64,000 nucleotides of DNA from Cristatella mucedo (GCA_009760855.2 WPIO01000028.1:4237501-4301500), one strand, 5' to 3'. Shown: positions 33,926 through 44,869, counted from the stretch's first letter. Program-made: numbers and translations. Notes: generated by a model not told the origin, from the letters alone.

Positions 33926-34070
33926 ACGAAGTCTGATGGCTACCGAATGCGTACCGAAAGCCGCTTAGGCTGTGGGTGCGCTATACAAAACTCTCTTGCG
34001 TAACACCCATATAGCCTTTGCGGCTTGGTGGAGTTACAGACGGAGACACACGACACGACATGACTGCGCG
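33926..34070 (+). mobile_element. LINE-B 3' UTR fragment
   Basis: Reads GATGGCTACCGAATGCGTAC, CGAAAGCCGCTTAGGCTGTG, then GGTGGAGTTACAGACGGAGA. Confidence 0.85.
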
Positions 34071-35479
34071 CATTGAGTTATTTATTCTTCTCTTGAAGTG
34101 AGTTTCAAAGCACCTGAACCTGAAAAGCGATTAGGTTCTCAAAGCGCACTAAACGCAAATCTAACCACGTTTCGTTGCTATTATTGTCGGCGAAAACGAC
34201 TACGGCTCTTTGGCCGTGCGCCGAGGTGCCAGTATTCGTCGCGTGCCTGGGAGAACTTGCGCCCGTTGCAGCTGCGGTCGCTACCAACGCGCTGCAGCTG
34301 CATCTCAGCTAAAGTGCCTACCTCAAACAGCGTGCGTAGCGCTTGCAGCAGAGTGAAAGTGTGCTTGGAAGAGCTTGGTAGAGCTTGCGCCGCGAAGTGC
34401 GCCTACCAAATCGTAGTTGCACGCCTGTCAACCGTCGCAGACCGCGGCAGCAATCGAGAGCATCTATACTTTAATACAGCAGGTGCGCGTCGTCAGCGAA
34501 AAGCGGCCCATTTCGACGGCTGCAGAGGGCCGCATGTGTACAGTCCCGCACCAGCCACAGCGTGCAACCGACTGACTAGGAAACCGCAAAGCTACTTGCT
34601 GGAGTGAAATAGAATATTTTGCATAATCGGGGGGCAGGTGCGGCACATCTGTAGCACTGCTGAAACTCTCTCGCGGATGGGTAGGGAGTCGCTTTAAGCT
34701 ACCTGCGCTCTGCCGCCGCAATCGTATGGGCTTCGGCGGAGTCCACATGGCCGCCGCTCGATCGCCACCTAGAGGCGGTTGCTCGCGCCCCGCGGCGTCT
34801 CGCAGCGCCCGGTAATCGAGCGCGGGCGCGGTGCGCCACCCGCCGCTTCTTGCGCGCCCGGGGCCCGGCAGTGACCGGCCGCAGTCTCGCGGCGACGGGT
34901 CGTCGCTTTCGAATGACGCTGGCGCCAGTGAGCGCGGCAGCGGCCGGGCAAGGCGAGGCAGACCCGGGCCTGCGCGCTCGCAGCAGCGGCGGCAGCAGCG
35001 CGCCGGGGTTGTCTCGCGAGGGAAAGTTAAGAATAGCTCGAGCTCTTCCTGCTGGCCGCTCGCTCAACGGTCGCTGCGGCTAGCTAAATTCCTAGATACG
35101 CCGCCGAGTTTTTTCCACGCAGGCCGCGCACTTCCTGCCGCTGCTAACCACCTCCTAGGCGAACGACGGCTGCGCCGGAACGATTCCGGTCGCAGCCTAC
35201 CCCGGAAGTCACGCTTGACGCGACGAGGGGTCGCCTGGCGGTCGGCGCACCGCCTGTTCGATAATTACAAATGTGCAATCAGCTCAGGGCAATCGGCGTA
35301 CGCCGCCGCCGGAGGGGAAGCGGCGGTGGGAGGAGATCGCTCTCCCGCTGAGCGCTGAGCGCCGGCGGCCCCGGGGCGCTGCGTTCGGGCCGGCGCTCGT
35401 GCACCGACAGCTTTCATTTTCAAAGCTCGCAAGGCGCCGGTCCATCGCGGACACTAAAGTAGCTGATGCTGCCTTTTTG
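34071..35479. other. No recognisable gene; CpG-rich patch
   Basis: 34690-35420 is a GC- and CpG-rich patch. Open frames on both strands (for example 34831-35358) are Arg/Ser/Ala-rich and domain-free. Confidence 0.45.
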
Positions 35480-35735
35480 TAGCTTAAAGAATGACGGCGG
35501 GCGACAGAAGCTTTTACTCGGTGCAGACCCTTGACAGGCGGAACTCCAAAAATACTTGCGCAAAGACGCGCTGTCTCTCGCTGCAAATTCCGGCACGTGC
35601 TTTCCAGCTGTCCTGTGAGGCTACTTCGGGGACGCTCACTTTCTTCACAGCCCGTCTGACCGTTCTGTGCTTCGGACCTTTTTTTAAGCGACGCATTTCC
35701 CCTTTGTTGCATGATGTTTGGTCAGCTGTGATGGC
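35480..35735 (+). mobile_element. LINE-B C-terminal fragment, degraded
   Basis: Position-by-position resemblance to 56.76-56.98 kb (GGCGACAGAAGCTTTTACTC; ACTTGCGCAAAGACGCGCTG; CCCTTTGTTGCATGA) with many substitutions. Confidence 0.65.
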
Positions 35736-35754
35736 CCAGAAGATAACGTACTCG

Positions 35755-35915
35755 CTCTTCAGGTAAAGCGGTTGCTTTTCACGACCTCGGTCTCGAGGTC
35801 GTGAGATAGAATCCTCAAGTAGGCGATCCTTTATTGCCGCTGCAAGCGGTGGTGATAGCCGTAGAGATTTTTCTGTTGCTATGCAAAAGAGGCTGTTAAT
35901 TTAGCAAGTATTTTT
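35755..35915 (+). mobile_element. SINE-A copy, first unit of a dimer
   Basis: Head GGTAAAGCGGTTGCTTTTCA, palindrome CACGACCTCGGTCTCGAGGT, degraded B box, then the body with TGCAAGCGGTGGTGATAGCC and the end AGGCTGTTAATTTAGCAAGT. Confidence 0.85.
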
Positions 35916-36050
35916 TCACAACTGAGGTTGTGGGTTTGAATCTTATTGCGGGCGATCCTTTATTGCCGCAAACGGTAGTGACAGTTGCTGAGATTCTTGA
36001 GATTCTTCTGCCGCTGCATAAATGAGGCAGCATTAAATCGACTAATATTC
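35916..36050 (+). mobile_element. SINE-A copy, second unit of a dimer
   Basis: Follows directly: GAGGTTGTGGGTTTGAATCT (B box region), then GGGCGATCCTTTATTGCC and the end GAGGCAGCATTAAATCGACT. Same orientation, more diverged, lacks the first part of the head. Confidence 0.75.
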
Positions 36051-36054
36051 TTTC

Positions 36055-36165
36055 TTTAATACGAACACCGAATGCCACCAAGGCTTTCAGTGCGCTATGG
36101 AAAATTCTCCTGCGTAACATTCCAATAGTCGCTGAGGCTTTGTGGAATTACGCACAGAGATACGT
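36055..36165 (+). mobile_element. LINE-B 3' UTR fragment
   Basis: Reads CAGTGCGCTATGGAAAATTC, CCTGCGTAACATTCC and GGCTTTGTGGAATTACGCAC. Confidence 0.7.
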
Positions 36166-36329
36166 ATGTAATTCTTTTTTTTCAGCCCTCCCCGCGTGCG
36201 CCCTTAATCGGCTGCGACTGGTGCCAAAATCGGCGGTCTGCCATCAATGACGCAGCTGCTGCCTCGAACCATATCTGTTTGAGCTCCGCTAGCTACCAAT
36301 GAAGCATCAAATTGACTACAAAATTCCCC

Positions 36330-36390
36330 TCTATCTCTCTCTCTCTTTCTCTCTCTCTCTCTTTCTCTCGCTCTCTCTCTCTTTCTCAAA
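36330..36390. repeat. (TC)n tract
   Basis: CTCT/TTTC pyrimidine microsatellite with few interruptions. Confidence 0.95.
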
Positions 36391-36499
36391 TGTGCATGCC
36401 GCTTCACCCCATTGCATTAAACTAGCGTATTGGACTTGCTCCCGCAGCGAGAACTCTTGCAACACCCTCCTCCGCGGCTTCCTGTCGCCTCGCCGCTGT

Positions 36500-37200
36500 T
36501 AATCGCACAAAATTTATTAAATTTTTTTGGCAACAGGGTCTTTATTTTGCTTGGGCCGAATTTTGTGAACTCGTTTCCTACTACAGCAACTGCTACATCG
36601 CTTAAGAATTAGATAAAGCATGTGCATCTGTTCCACTCGACTGGCGGCAAACATTCAAAAATTGTATGATAATAAAAACAACTTACTAGCTATGAAGAAA
36701 ACTTGTTATTACTGAAAAATGTACTAACCGAACTCTTAAATTGGCTTGGCCGCATGTATCTAGAGCCGTCTAGCCAAAATTTTCTGAAGTGACATTTCAC
36801 TAGACGAGCACATCCACTCCGCAGTCAACTCTAAACTATTTCAACTACTCAGCACTGCACAAACTTGGGCCTGCTGAGGCAGGTTACCAAATTTAATATA
36901 ATACATAGTTTATTTTTTCATCCCCTCCTGACATCTGATCTCAGTGCTTACTTGTTTACAGGCTTGAGTAATAGGGTGCTTAAGGTAGACGCATACTTAT
37001 GCAGCTAGGCGTTTCGCTCATTAGCGTCGCAATAACCTAATTGCACCTCTTCTTACTGACTTGCACTGACTCTCCATCAAGTAGCCTAACGACTCCAAGG
37101 TTTTGTTTCTCACTTTTAGGTTCTTTCATTCTCTTGCTCTAGCCTATTTATTGGAGCTACTCCCTAATTGAACCGTCCGAAGTTCAGGATTTAGGTTCGT
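36500..37200 (+). mobile_element. Old LINE fragments, order scrambled
   Basis: Three blocks in plus-strand frames: a C-terminal block (FGNRVFILLGPNFVNSFPTT, about 36520-36660), a post-RT block (DISLDEHIHSAVNSKLFQLL, about 36800-36870) and another C-terminal block (LHWLSIK-like to FRFFHSLALAYLLELLPN, about 37030-37170). The order is not that of a single element, so there are at least two insertions. Family uncertain; LINE-C is likeliest. Confidence 0.65.
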
Positions 37201-38379
37201 TCAGCTAACCCTCGAGCCAACCTAGAATCCTTTGACGGTGACCGTGACCGTGCAGTAGCAGAGGCAGAGGCGTTTCTGCGGTCCGCACGCAGCGACCGCT
37301 GCGGCGGCGGCGGCTCTCAAGCCTGAGCGGCTTGTAGGGCGCCTTCGCTGCAGCGACAATGAGAGATTGCAGTTGGAGAAAGGCGACAAGCCGCGCACGC
37401 CTCCGCGCCTCCGCGCCATAGATGGCAGCTGCGACCGGGGCGGGGAGAACCGTGGCCCAGGGCCGAGTAGCCATTGAGGCGGGCGCGCGCGCGCGCGCGC
37501 TGGAGGAGGCGAAGTGGGCTCGCCAGACTCGCTCGAGCGGCGATGCTTTACATCATGAATGAGCCAAGACGCCGAGTGGGCACTGCTGTAGAAGCGGGCG
37601 AATTCCCACGCGCGCGAACGCCGCCGCGGATCGGCTGCGAAGAACAAACGGCGCTCACAATCTCTCATTACCGGTCGGGGCCTCATGCGTCACAGTCGTG
37701 CCGCCAGAGCGCGCGCGCGCTCGAAGTTACGGCCTGCGCGGATCGACGGGGTCGGTGGCGGCTACGCGGCCGACGAAGAAATTCTGCGTCTGGGAGAGCG
37801 CCGCGAGCGACGGTTTGACGCTCGCTCTAGTGCTCGCGAAGGCTCGCGTCTCTCCTTGACCTACCCTCGCTTTCGCCTCTCCTCGAGGGACGCCAGACCC
37901 ACGAGCTGCAGCCGCCACTTTGGCCAGGCCGTAGCTGGTGTGATGTTCGGCTAGGCCAATAAAAATATACGCAATTTTTCTGACTGGATAAAAAATCCAG
38001 AAAAAGCCGCACGTTGCAAACATTTACACTACACAGCTTAAAAGTTAAATACGCACGAACAGGTTCAGATATAGATTGGTACCGGTAAATGCATTATATT
38101 TACATACATAAAAAGGCTTAAAGTTATATATTTGCATACATACACGTTTGGGGATGCAAACCCGTAATCTTAAGCCAAAGACACGCACAAAAGCCTCGCG
38201 CAGGCTCATAGGCACGTTCGCTCAAGCAAGCAGACAAACTGATACAAACGTGTGTTGAGCTCTGAGCTCTGTCTGTATATCTTGTGCACAACCATAAAGT
38301 TAGCAACGCGAGCTATACCTCACCGCAGGGTAGCCAATACTGGTAAAACTAGCGCCTCAAAGCGCTGCCGATGTAGCAC
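37201..38379. other. CpG-rich patch then AT-rich DNA, no recognisable gene
   Basis: 37210-37920 is GC- and CpG-rich with a GC dinucleotide run near 37480-37500; 37930-38370 is AT-rich. The Arg-rich frames in the first part lack domains. Confidence 0.45.
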
Positions 38380-38943
38380 GTAGGAGCAGCTCCAACGTAG
38401 GAGCAGCTCCAACGCAGGAGCAGCTCTAACGTAGGAGCAGCTCCAACGCAGGAGCAGCTCCAACGTAGGAGCAGCTCCAACGTAGGAGCAGCTCTAACGC
38501 AGGAGCAGCTCCAACGTAAGAGCAGCTCCAACGTAGGAGCAGCTCCAACGCAGGAGCAGCTCCAACGTAAGAGCAGCACCAACGCAGGAGCAACTCCAAC
38601 ATAGGAGCAGCTTCAACGCAGGAGCAGCTCCAACGCAGGAGCAGCTCCAACGTAGGAGCAGCTCCAACGTAGGTGCAGCTCCAACGTAAGAGCAGCTCAC
38701 ACGTAAGAGCAGCTCCAACGTAGGAGCAGCTCCAACGTAAGAGCAGCTCCAACGTAGGAGCAGCTCCAACGTAAGAGCAGCTCCAACGTAGGTGCAGCTC
38801 CAACGTAAGAGCAGCTCCAACGTAAGAGCAGCTCCAACGTAGGAGCAGCTCCAACGTAAGAGCAGCTCCAACGTAGGAGCAACTCCAACATAGGAGCAGC
38901 TTCAACGCAGGAGCAGCTCCAACGCAGGAGCAGCTCCAACGCA
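38380..38943. repeat. 17-bp minisatellite, about 33 units
   Basis: Unit GTAGGAGCAGCTCCAAC with frequent variants GCAGG, GTAAG and CTCTAAC. Because 17 is not a multiple of 3, all minus-strand frames read the same 17-residue motif (such as ELLLRWSCSYVGAAPTL) in shifted phase and remain open, giving three overlapping ORFs; these are repeat artefacts. Confidence 0.97.
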
Positions 38944-39519
38944 TGCGAAAAAAGACAGACGATAGCAGGACCTAGCAGCAATCATTATTTGGAATACCTC
39001 AGAAATGACTCCATGCTTGTGTCGCAAAATCTACTACCTCTATTCAACACCAGCCGTTGAATTTGCGACGAATGATTACTAACGCTGGCGCGATAACTTC
39101 TTCTTTAGTCAGAAGCCAACCGTTTACCGACTACATTAAATCTCAAATAATGGCACCTTTTGTAATATCGAAATACGAAGATTTTTATAAATTCGGTTGC
39201 CAATAATTGCGATACAGTAATCGCTAGTAAATCCCGATGCCAGTCTAAAACTAGGGTCGATTAGCAGCTACTTGAAATTCAAAGCAAATGCCACCGCACC
39301 CCACCAACCGAGTTCTTAAGGACTACAATGAGGAGACGGAAAAGAACGAGGTAAACTTCTTCTTTGGCTGCGCAGGCCAAGGTCAACTTCTTAGCCACTC
39401 GGCCACTTCGCCGGCGTGCAAATATCGTACAACATACGAGAAAATGCTCGATAGGTGCTCCTGCGTCTGCACGATTGTACATGACCTCGCCGCAGGACTC
39501 GTGCGAACGTAATACACCC
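38944..39519. other. No recognisable gene
   Basis: AT-moderate DNA, two overlapping short frames at 39288-39585 and one opposite; nothing assignable. Confidence 0.4.
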
Positions 39520-39671
39520 TTCGTTAGAGGTAAGGTGCTCGCTCTTCACTATCGAGGTCGTGGGTTCGAATCGTGCTGCGGGTGATCCTTTGATGCCAAC
39601 TGCGAGAGGTGGTGATAGCCGTCAAGGCTCTTCTGCCACCCTGCAAATGAGACTGTTAAATCAGCTAATAT
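39520..39671 (+). mobile_element. SINE-A copy
   Basis: AGAGGTAAGGTGCTCGCTCT, B box GTGGGTTCGAATCGTGC, body GAGAGGTGGTGATAGCCGTC and end AGACTGTTAAATCAGCTAAT followed by TTTATAAT. It ends head-on against the tail of a minus-strand LINE-A copy. Confidence 0.88.
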
Positions 39672-40277
39672 TTATAATACTGACAATAATAATGCACTTG
39701 CTAAAGCGCCCTCAGAGAACTCAATCTCTTTCTTGGCGCTTTACATTTGCTGCAAAGGGGAGCGCGATTGAATGGTGAGTAATTTCATGCTTGATAAGCA
39801 ACATGAATAAACAACATGGTTAGGGGTGACATGCACATGGTCAGCATGCAAGTGTGGTTAGTGGCAGCATGCACAGTGTCAGCACGCATAAGCACATAAA
39901 GGACGAATCACGGGGACCCACTAAATGCTGTCCTAAATAAGTAGTACTAGTTTAAGTAGTACTAGTTTTAGTGCTAGTTTTAGTACTAGTTTTAGTACTA
40001 GTTTTGAAGTAGTACTAGTTTTGAAGTAGTACTAGTTTTACTACTAGTTTACTAGTTTTTACCGCGTTAGTGAGGGGTGCCACTCGCAACTGTGTCAGCG
40101 TAATTGATACCAGGGGCAGAGGCCAAGTCATCCAATACCCGAGCTCTACTAGTACTAGTAGTTTTTAAGTTCTTTTTAAACGTGGTCAAGTCAGGAGATA
40201 TTGTAACGCAAGTCGAGAGTGAGTTCCAGGCTTTTGGAGCATACGAACTTAATGCACGATCTCCAAAGGATTTGATA
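39672..40277 (-). mobile_element. LINE-A 3' end split by an insert
   Basis: Minus strand: SSPDLTTFKK-region coding end and flanking sequence at 40165-40277, then, after the insert at 39941-40164, the 3' UTR and ATT-rich tail at 39672-39940. The two parts join exactly as in the 33.2-33.9 kb copy. Confidence 0.88.
39941..40164. repeat. AGTACTAGTTTT-rich insert
   Basis: 39941-40060 is a degenerate array of (T)AGTACTAGTTTT units; 40061-40146 is non-repetitive (starting ACCGCGTTAGTGAGGGG); 40147-40162 returns to TACTAGTACTAGTAG. TACTAGTA is self-complementary, so both ends can pair. Confidence 0.85.
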
Positions 40278-40405
40278 GCATTTATTAATTTTTTTATTCA
40301 TCTTGCATAACCACATACGCCGGGGCCGAGTCCGACTGAGATTTTGGCTGATGTCGAGTTTTCCGGCAAAAAACTATGTGCAGACTACGCGGCAGATTCG
40401 GGCGA
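40278..40405 (+). repeat. Unclassified interspersed repeat, copy 1
   Basis: Reads CACATACGCCGGGGCCGAGT, CCGACTGAGATTTTGGCTGA and GAGTTTTCCGGCAAAAAACT, matching 45375-45477 with few changes. Both copies follow a T/A-rich stretch. Confidence 0.8.
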
Positions 40406-41214
40406 CGAAGCCGCTACATGGCGTCTGTTCCGAGCGGTGCGATGCACGACGATGGTGAGCTGCGCGACGCTGCTCGGGGAGTGGCCGCTTCGATGGCCGC
40501 GGCGTTGCGTCCGAGCTGCTGCAAACGAGTTCCGCGCATGGCTTAGGCAGTTGTTGAACTGCATTTGACTGACAAGCGCGCCGATCGCCCGATTCATGGT
40601 CGCTTGCCAGATCCGTTCCTCCGTTCGCGGCGGCATGCTCCTATCGCAGTCGCTCGTGCGCGCTACCCGGTTTACCATCTATCGCTATCACGCGTGCTCG
40701 CTATCCCCGGCTTTGCTCCTATCGAAGTGACGCGGTGCGCTACCCCCGGCTTGGCATCTACGAGCAACACTTGCGTCAACTCGCCGCAGGACGCGCCGCG
40801 CCGGAAATATCACACGACGCACTGCCAAGCGCGGCGTGTAATTTCCAATAAATTAAGAACAAAGCGTGGCGTGGGCAGATACAGCTTAAAGGCAGCGGCA
40901 CCCACCGTGAGATGCTCTGACGTAAGCCCTGTGAATTTTGCCGCCCAGTGCTACATCAGTTTATCCGCTGCGTGAAAATGAATCGTAGCTCCAAAAAAGA
41001 TTATCTATCGGCCTATTTAAATAATCGCAAGAATGAGTGCAGATGAGTAGATGCACTGGAGGTCTGCTCATGAAGAAGGGCTAAAAAGTGACGGCCCGGT
41101 TCACCTAATTCTAAACTAGTGGATAACTAAGAGCCTGGTCACGATTTAAAAAGGCCAACGTAGCAGACCTCGACAGATCTGCTCCACTGCTGCAAAAGAA
41201 ATTAGCAATGCAAT
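40406..41214. other. No recognisable gene
   Basis: Somewhat GC-rich to 40.8 kb, then AT-rich. Frames at 40344-40568 and 40565-40975 are unassigned. Confidence 0.4.
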
Positions 41215-41295
41215 TCAATTTATCTCCGTCTGTAATTCCACAAATGCTTTTTCATACGCTATCAAAGCCTTTAATTACAGTTACCCAGCAAGCAA
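41215..41295 (-). mobile_element. LINE-B 3' terminus fragment
   Basis: Minus strand contains GGAATTACAGACGGAGATAA with the preceding AGGCTTTGATAGCGTATGAA; degraded. Confidence 0.5.
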
Positions 41296-41790
41296 AATAT
41301 TCAGCGAAATTTTGGTTTTGTTGGAAAGATACTTCAACGATTGCATTCTGAATAGTGTACGTGCACGGTCTTAATAAGTACAGCGACACATTATTATGGA
41401 AGAGAAAGAGTAGCAATATATTAGCATCTCGAGAAAAGAAAGAGCGTTAATAAATATGCCCTAATGCGACCGGCCGCGTAGAATGTGAAAATATAAGTAG
41501 AGCTAACATAGATTTAGTACTTGAATTGTAATTTTGACTGCGTACTTTGACTTCCCTTACTCATCATACAATACGGCGAGTTCTGAGAGACGCCATCTCA
41601 AGGTGGTTGCCATTAGCGAGCTCGTTGGCTGGTTATCTGAACGCTGTCGTCTTTCCTCGGGGCTATGCTAAACCTATGAATGGCTCCCCCGCGACTATAA
41701 GACTCAGAAAAAAGCATTTTTTGGAGGTGCTACTCAGAAGTTTGGCGTACTTTTTGACTAGCTGAAATTTATATGCGTATTTTGAAACTT
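41296..41790. other. No recognisable gene
   Basis: AT-rich, one unassigned frame at 41547-41765. Confidence 0.4.
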
Positions 41791-41970
41791 TCGGTGAGTT
41801 GTTATGACAAACTAGATAAGGCGGTTGCTTTTCACGACCTCGGGACCGAGGTCGTGGGTTCGAATCCTGCGGTGGGCTAGCCTTTATCGCCGCTGCAAGC
41901 GGTGGTGAAAGCCGTAAAGGCTCTTCTGTTCGCTATGCAAAAAAGGCTGTTTAATCAGCTAGTATTTTCT
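41791..41970 (+). mobile_element. SINE-A copy, full length
   Basis: Head GTGAGTTGTTATGACAAACT (A-box region), AGATAAGGCGGTTGCTTTTC, the palindrome CACGACCTCGG-GA-CCGAGGTCGTG, B box GGGTTCGAATCC, body with GCTGCAAGCGGTGGTGAAAG and end TTTAATCAGCTAGTATTTTC. The intact B box and full body mark it as one of the youngest SINE-A copies here. Confidence 0.93.
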
Positions 41971-42049
41971 GTTTTATCAGACTGGCATGTAAGCGCTTCA
42001 CTCGCCTTCGATTAGTTCGTTGCTGTTTTTTGGTGCCGATAGTTGACCA

Positions 42050-42872
42050 ACAGCGACGCTCACGACAGACAAGCCTAGCTGCAGAGTTTTGCACCAGCTG
42101 CAATCGCCTGATCGCACATGCTGGTAGGCCAGTAAGCAGTGAGTTGCAGAAGTCGAGACGAGATGTCACGAATGCATGGACCAACTTAGACGTGGTATCC
42201 TTATCTAAGCAAGCCCAAATTTTAGCAATGTTATGAAGCTGGTGCAAAACTCTGCAGCCAGGCTTCTCTGTCATGAGCGTCGCAGTTGCCACATTACTCC
42301 ACTTCTCGCCGACCTGCACTGGCTACCAGTCAAGCAACGGATTGACTTCAAGGTTTTGTCACTCACTTTTAGGTCCCTTCATTCTATGGCTCCAGCCTAT
42401 CTCTCCGACATACTCCCCCATCAGGCCAAGCATCGTACCACCCGCTTTTCGGAATCCAACAGTCTAGAAATACCATGTACAAACCTTAAATCCTTTGGAG
42501 ACCGTGCATTTAGTTCGTATGCTCCCAAAGCCTGGAACTCCCTCCCGACCTGCGTCAGAACATCCCCTGACCTGACCACATTTAAAAGGAACTTAAAAAC
42601 ACGCCTATTTAGGACAGCATTTAGTGGGTCCCTGTGATTCGTCCTTCACGTGCTTATGCATGCTGACACTGTGCATGCTGCCACTAACCACATTTGCATG
42701 CTGACCCTGTGCATGTCACCCCTAACCATGTTATTCATTTTGTTTGTTTTTCAAGCATGATTTTACTTACCATTCAATTGCATTTCCCTTTGAAGCAAAT
42801 GTTAAGCGCCTAGAAAGAGATTAATTTCTCTGAGGGCGCTTTATTAAGTACATTATTATTATTATTATTATT
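42050..42872. mobile_element. LINE-A copy with 5' inversion
   Basis: 42050-42234 is minus strand and encodes LHNIAKIWACLDKDTTSKLV through QNSAARLVCRERR; 42235-42872 is plus strand and resumes with LVQNSAARLLCHERRSCHIT, continuing to the C-terminus, 3' UTR and (ATT)n. The two parts meet head to head with about 45 bp (LVQNSAARLVCRERR) present in both. This is the geometry of a twin-priming inversion during target-primed reverse transcription. Confidence 0.92.
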
Positions 42873-42969
42873 AAATGCGATGCTCAAACAGTCACCACCT
42901 GTAACTTCTTCTAGCTGCTGTGCTGCTCACGTCTACCTACGCCCTCTTGCGATATTCGCTTTGTGCATC

Positions 42970-43140
42970 AAATCGCTAATTTGAAAACACTCTTTCTCAT
43001 TTTTAAACTGTGAAACTCAGCTCCATAATTCTTGCGCAATGGCATCTTCTCTCCTGCTTCCGACTGTGGCATATCCTCTCAACCATTCTGAGCTGATACT
43101 GTTATGCTACTCACTTCCTCGTCTGCCCTTTTGTAGGAAA
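42970..43140 (+). mobile_element. LINE-B C-terminal fragment
   Basis: Reads AACTCAGCTCCATAATTCTT, GCGCAATGGCATCTTCTCTC and CTTCCGACTGTGGCATATCC, the degraded RLWNSLPQFLRNDIYSPAAD block. Confidence 0.75.
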
Positions 43141-43495
43141 CTTTTCTGTTGCCAACTTGGACTTGAAGATATTTACAGTTCAGGTATGATTTGTCGGTTT
43201 TGCCACAGACAGGGAATTGATATCATGTAAAGCTATTTTTTTAGACGAACCTCAGAGCATGCTTGCAGAGTTAGAGAACTTTCCGGCTCTTTATGTTATC
43301 CAAAGGGAGGCTAACGAGATAGACAGAGAGAAAGTCGTGAGCGAACAAATAGCGAAGCACTCAGAGCAATCATATCGAGTCATTCGGCAGCATTTACTAA
43401 GTGGACTATGCAGAGGTTGAAATGAGCGACGTAGAATGACTCGCCAACACCAGCTTCCGAAATGATAAGTTCACCTACCGAACACGTGATTTTAA
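43141..43495. other. No recognisable gene
   Basis: An open frame at 43217-43420 (67 codons, acidic) is unassigned. Confidence 0.4.
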
Positions 43496-43690
43496 ATAAA
43501 TAAATAAATAAATCCTAGCTGATTAAACAGCCTTTTTTGTATAGCGACAGAAGAGCCTTTACGGCTATCACCACCGCTTGCAGTGGTGATAAAGGATCTC
43601 CCCACCGCAGGAATCGAACCCACGACATCGGGACCGAGGCCGTGAAAGCAACCGCCTTACCTAGTGTGCCATCACGGCTCACCGATTTTA
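43496..43690 (-). mobile_element. SINE-A copy, full length
   Basis: Minus strand: head GTGAGCCGTGATGGCACACT, AGGTAAGGCGGTTGCTTTCA, B box GTGGGTTCGATTCC, body with GCAAGCGGTGGTGATAGCCG, end GTTTAATCAGCTAGGATTTA and an (ATTT)n tail. TGGCACACTAGG and GGTTCGATTCC are recognisable A and B boxes of an RNA polymerase III promoter. Confidence 0.94.
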
Positions 43691-43754
43691 GCAGTCTCAT
43701 TTAAGCAGTCGCATAGAAGCCTTGGCAGATTTCTCGTGGCTTGTGTCGAGCACT

Positions 43755-43850
43755 AAAGAATTGCCTGCTGTATGGCTTGAACCAACGAGCTGGTTATTCG
43801 AGCGAAAGCGCCCCAACCACTTGGCCAACAGCCTGGGTGGTCGTGATATA
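43755..43850 (-). mobile_element. tRNA-like SINE head, other family
   Basis: Minus strand: GTTGGCCAAGTGGTTGGGGC (A box) and TCGTTGGTTCAAGCC (B box) about 35 bp apart, resembling a class II tRNA. No partner body is obvious. It could be a tRNA relic instead. Confidence 0.5.
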
Positions 43851-44869
43851 CTAGCACCTCATAACAAGCCTTGCTAAGATCAGATTCCAAAGAAAAATAA
43901 GAACTACATCTTATTTCTTCTTTCTAACGCAACGTATCCATATCCGTATATGTGTGCTATACGTATTCACATACAGATGAAAGGCTACCTTATTCTTTAA
44001 TTTCGCAGCTCGGCTCTTTCTCTCCCCCTCGTAATCCGTGAAAAGACGGCAAAGCTACTACTCCTTAATTGAATAAAACTTTTGTTGAGCAGCGACTGAC
44101 TCTCGCATCGCGCGAAGTCCCGCTTTCCGAAGTCTTCTTCCAACTGATAGTCGGGTGCCAGAGTCCATGGCGATGCCGGAGAATTTAGTTGAACTTTGAC
44201 TTCAACTCCTTTGGGAGATATCTTCAAAATCTTTCTGTGTATAATGTGACCGCGGCCGAACGGATAGGTGGATTTATTGTAATACGGCCACGGACACGCG
44301 TGACATCGCAGCCAAGGAAAAGGAAGACTCGGCAGAGCATGCTTACCAATGTCCGACGCCTGAGGAGTCTGGCATTATTGGCCTCAGTCAATTTCGAAAA
44401 TAGTCTACGTTAAAGAAATGGATAATGAGTAAAGGCTGCCTGAGGCGGGATAGAAGTCGCTCCAGCGTCTCCCTTCTATAGACCCTTCTATATGCGTTGC
44501 CGTTGAATCAGCGGGTAATGCAGGATTTCCAGATGCAGGGATTCCAAACCGAGACTTCGGTGGCGAGATAAACTCTCAAACCAAGACTCCGGAGCGATAT
44601 GCTGAGGAAATGACGTTCTACATCTTGGCAACCCTGGATAACTTGTCGTCGTATTGGCTACGGATGGAGATCCGATGGTTGGCAATTAGTTTTTTAAATG
44701 AAGAGATCTTGAATACTGTCAAACTTATCAATTTCCTGAAGGTTTTGCACACAACGCCGAATCTTTTTTTCTTGCAGCTCACGTACGGAGCTCCCAGACA
44801 CAAGAGCTGCAGGCGCCCTCTTGAAGCTAAAATCTGGCTTCCGTTCGCGTGTTTGGAATTGAGCCTTCT
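43851..44869. other. No recognisable gene
   Basis: AT-moderate. The frames at 44610-44885 (+) and 44618-44881 (-) overlap each other; neither is assignable. Confidence 0.4.

Noticed and set aside
38380-38943. CRISPR array
   Set aside because: Units are contiguous with no spacers, and the genome is eukaryotic.
38349-38981. Three repetitive proteins on the minus strand
   Set aside because: They are three readings of one 17-bp minisatellite.
43496-43690. tRNA gene
   Set aside because: A and B boxes are present, but the same sequence recurs with a shared non-tRNA body and ATTT tail, so it is a SINE head.
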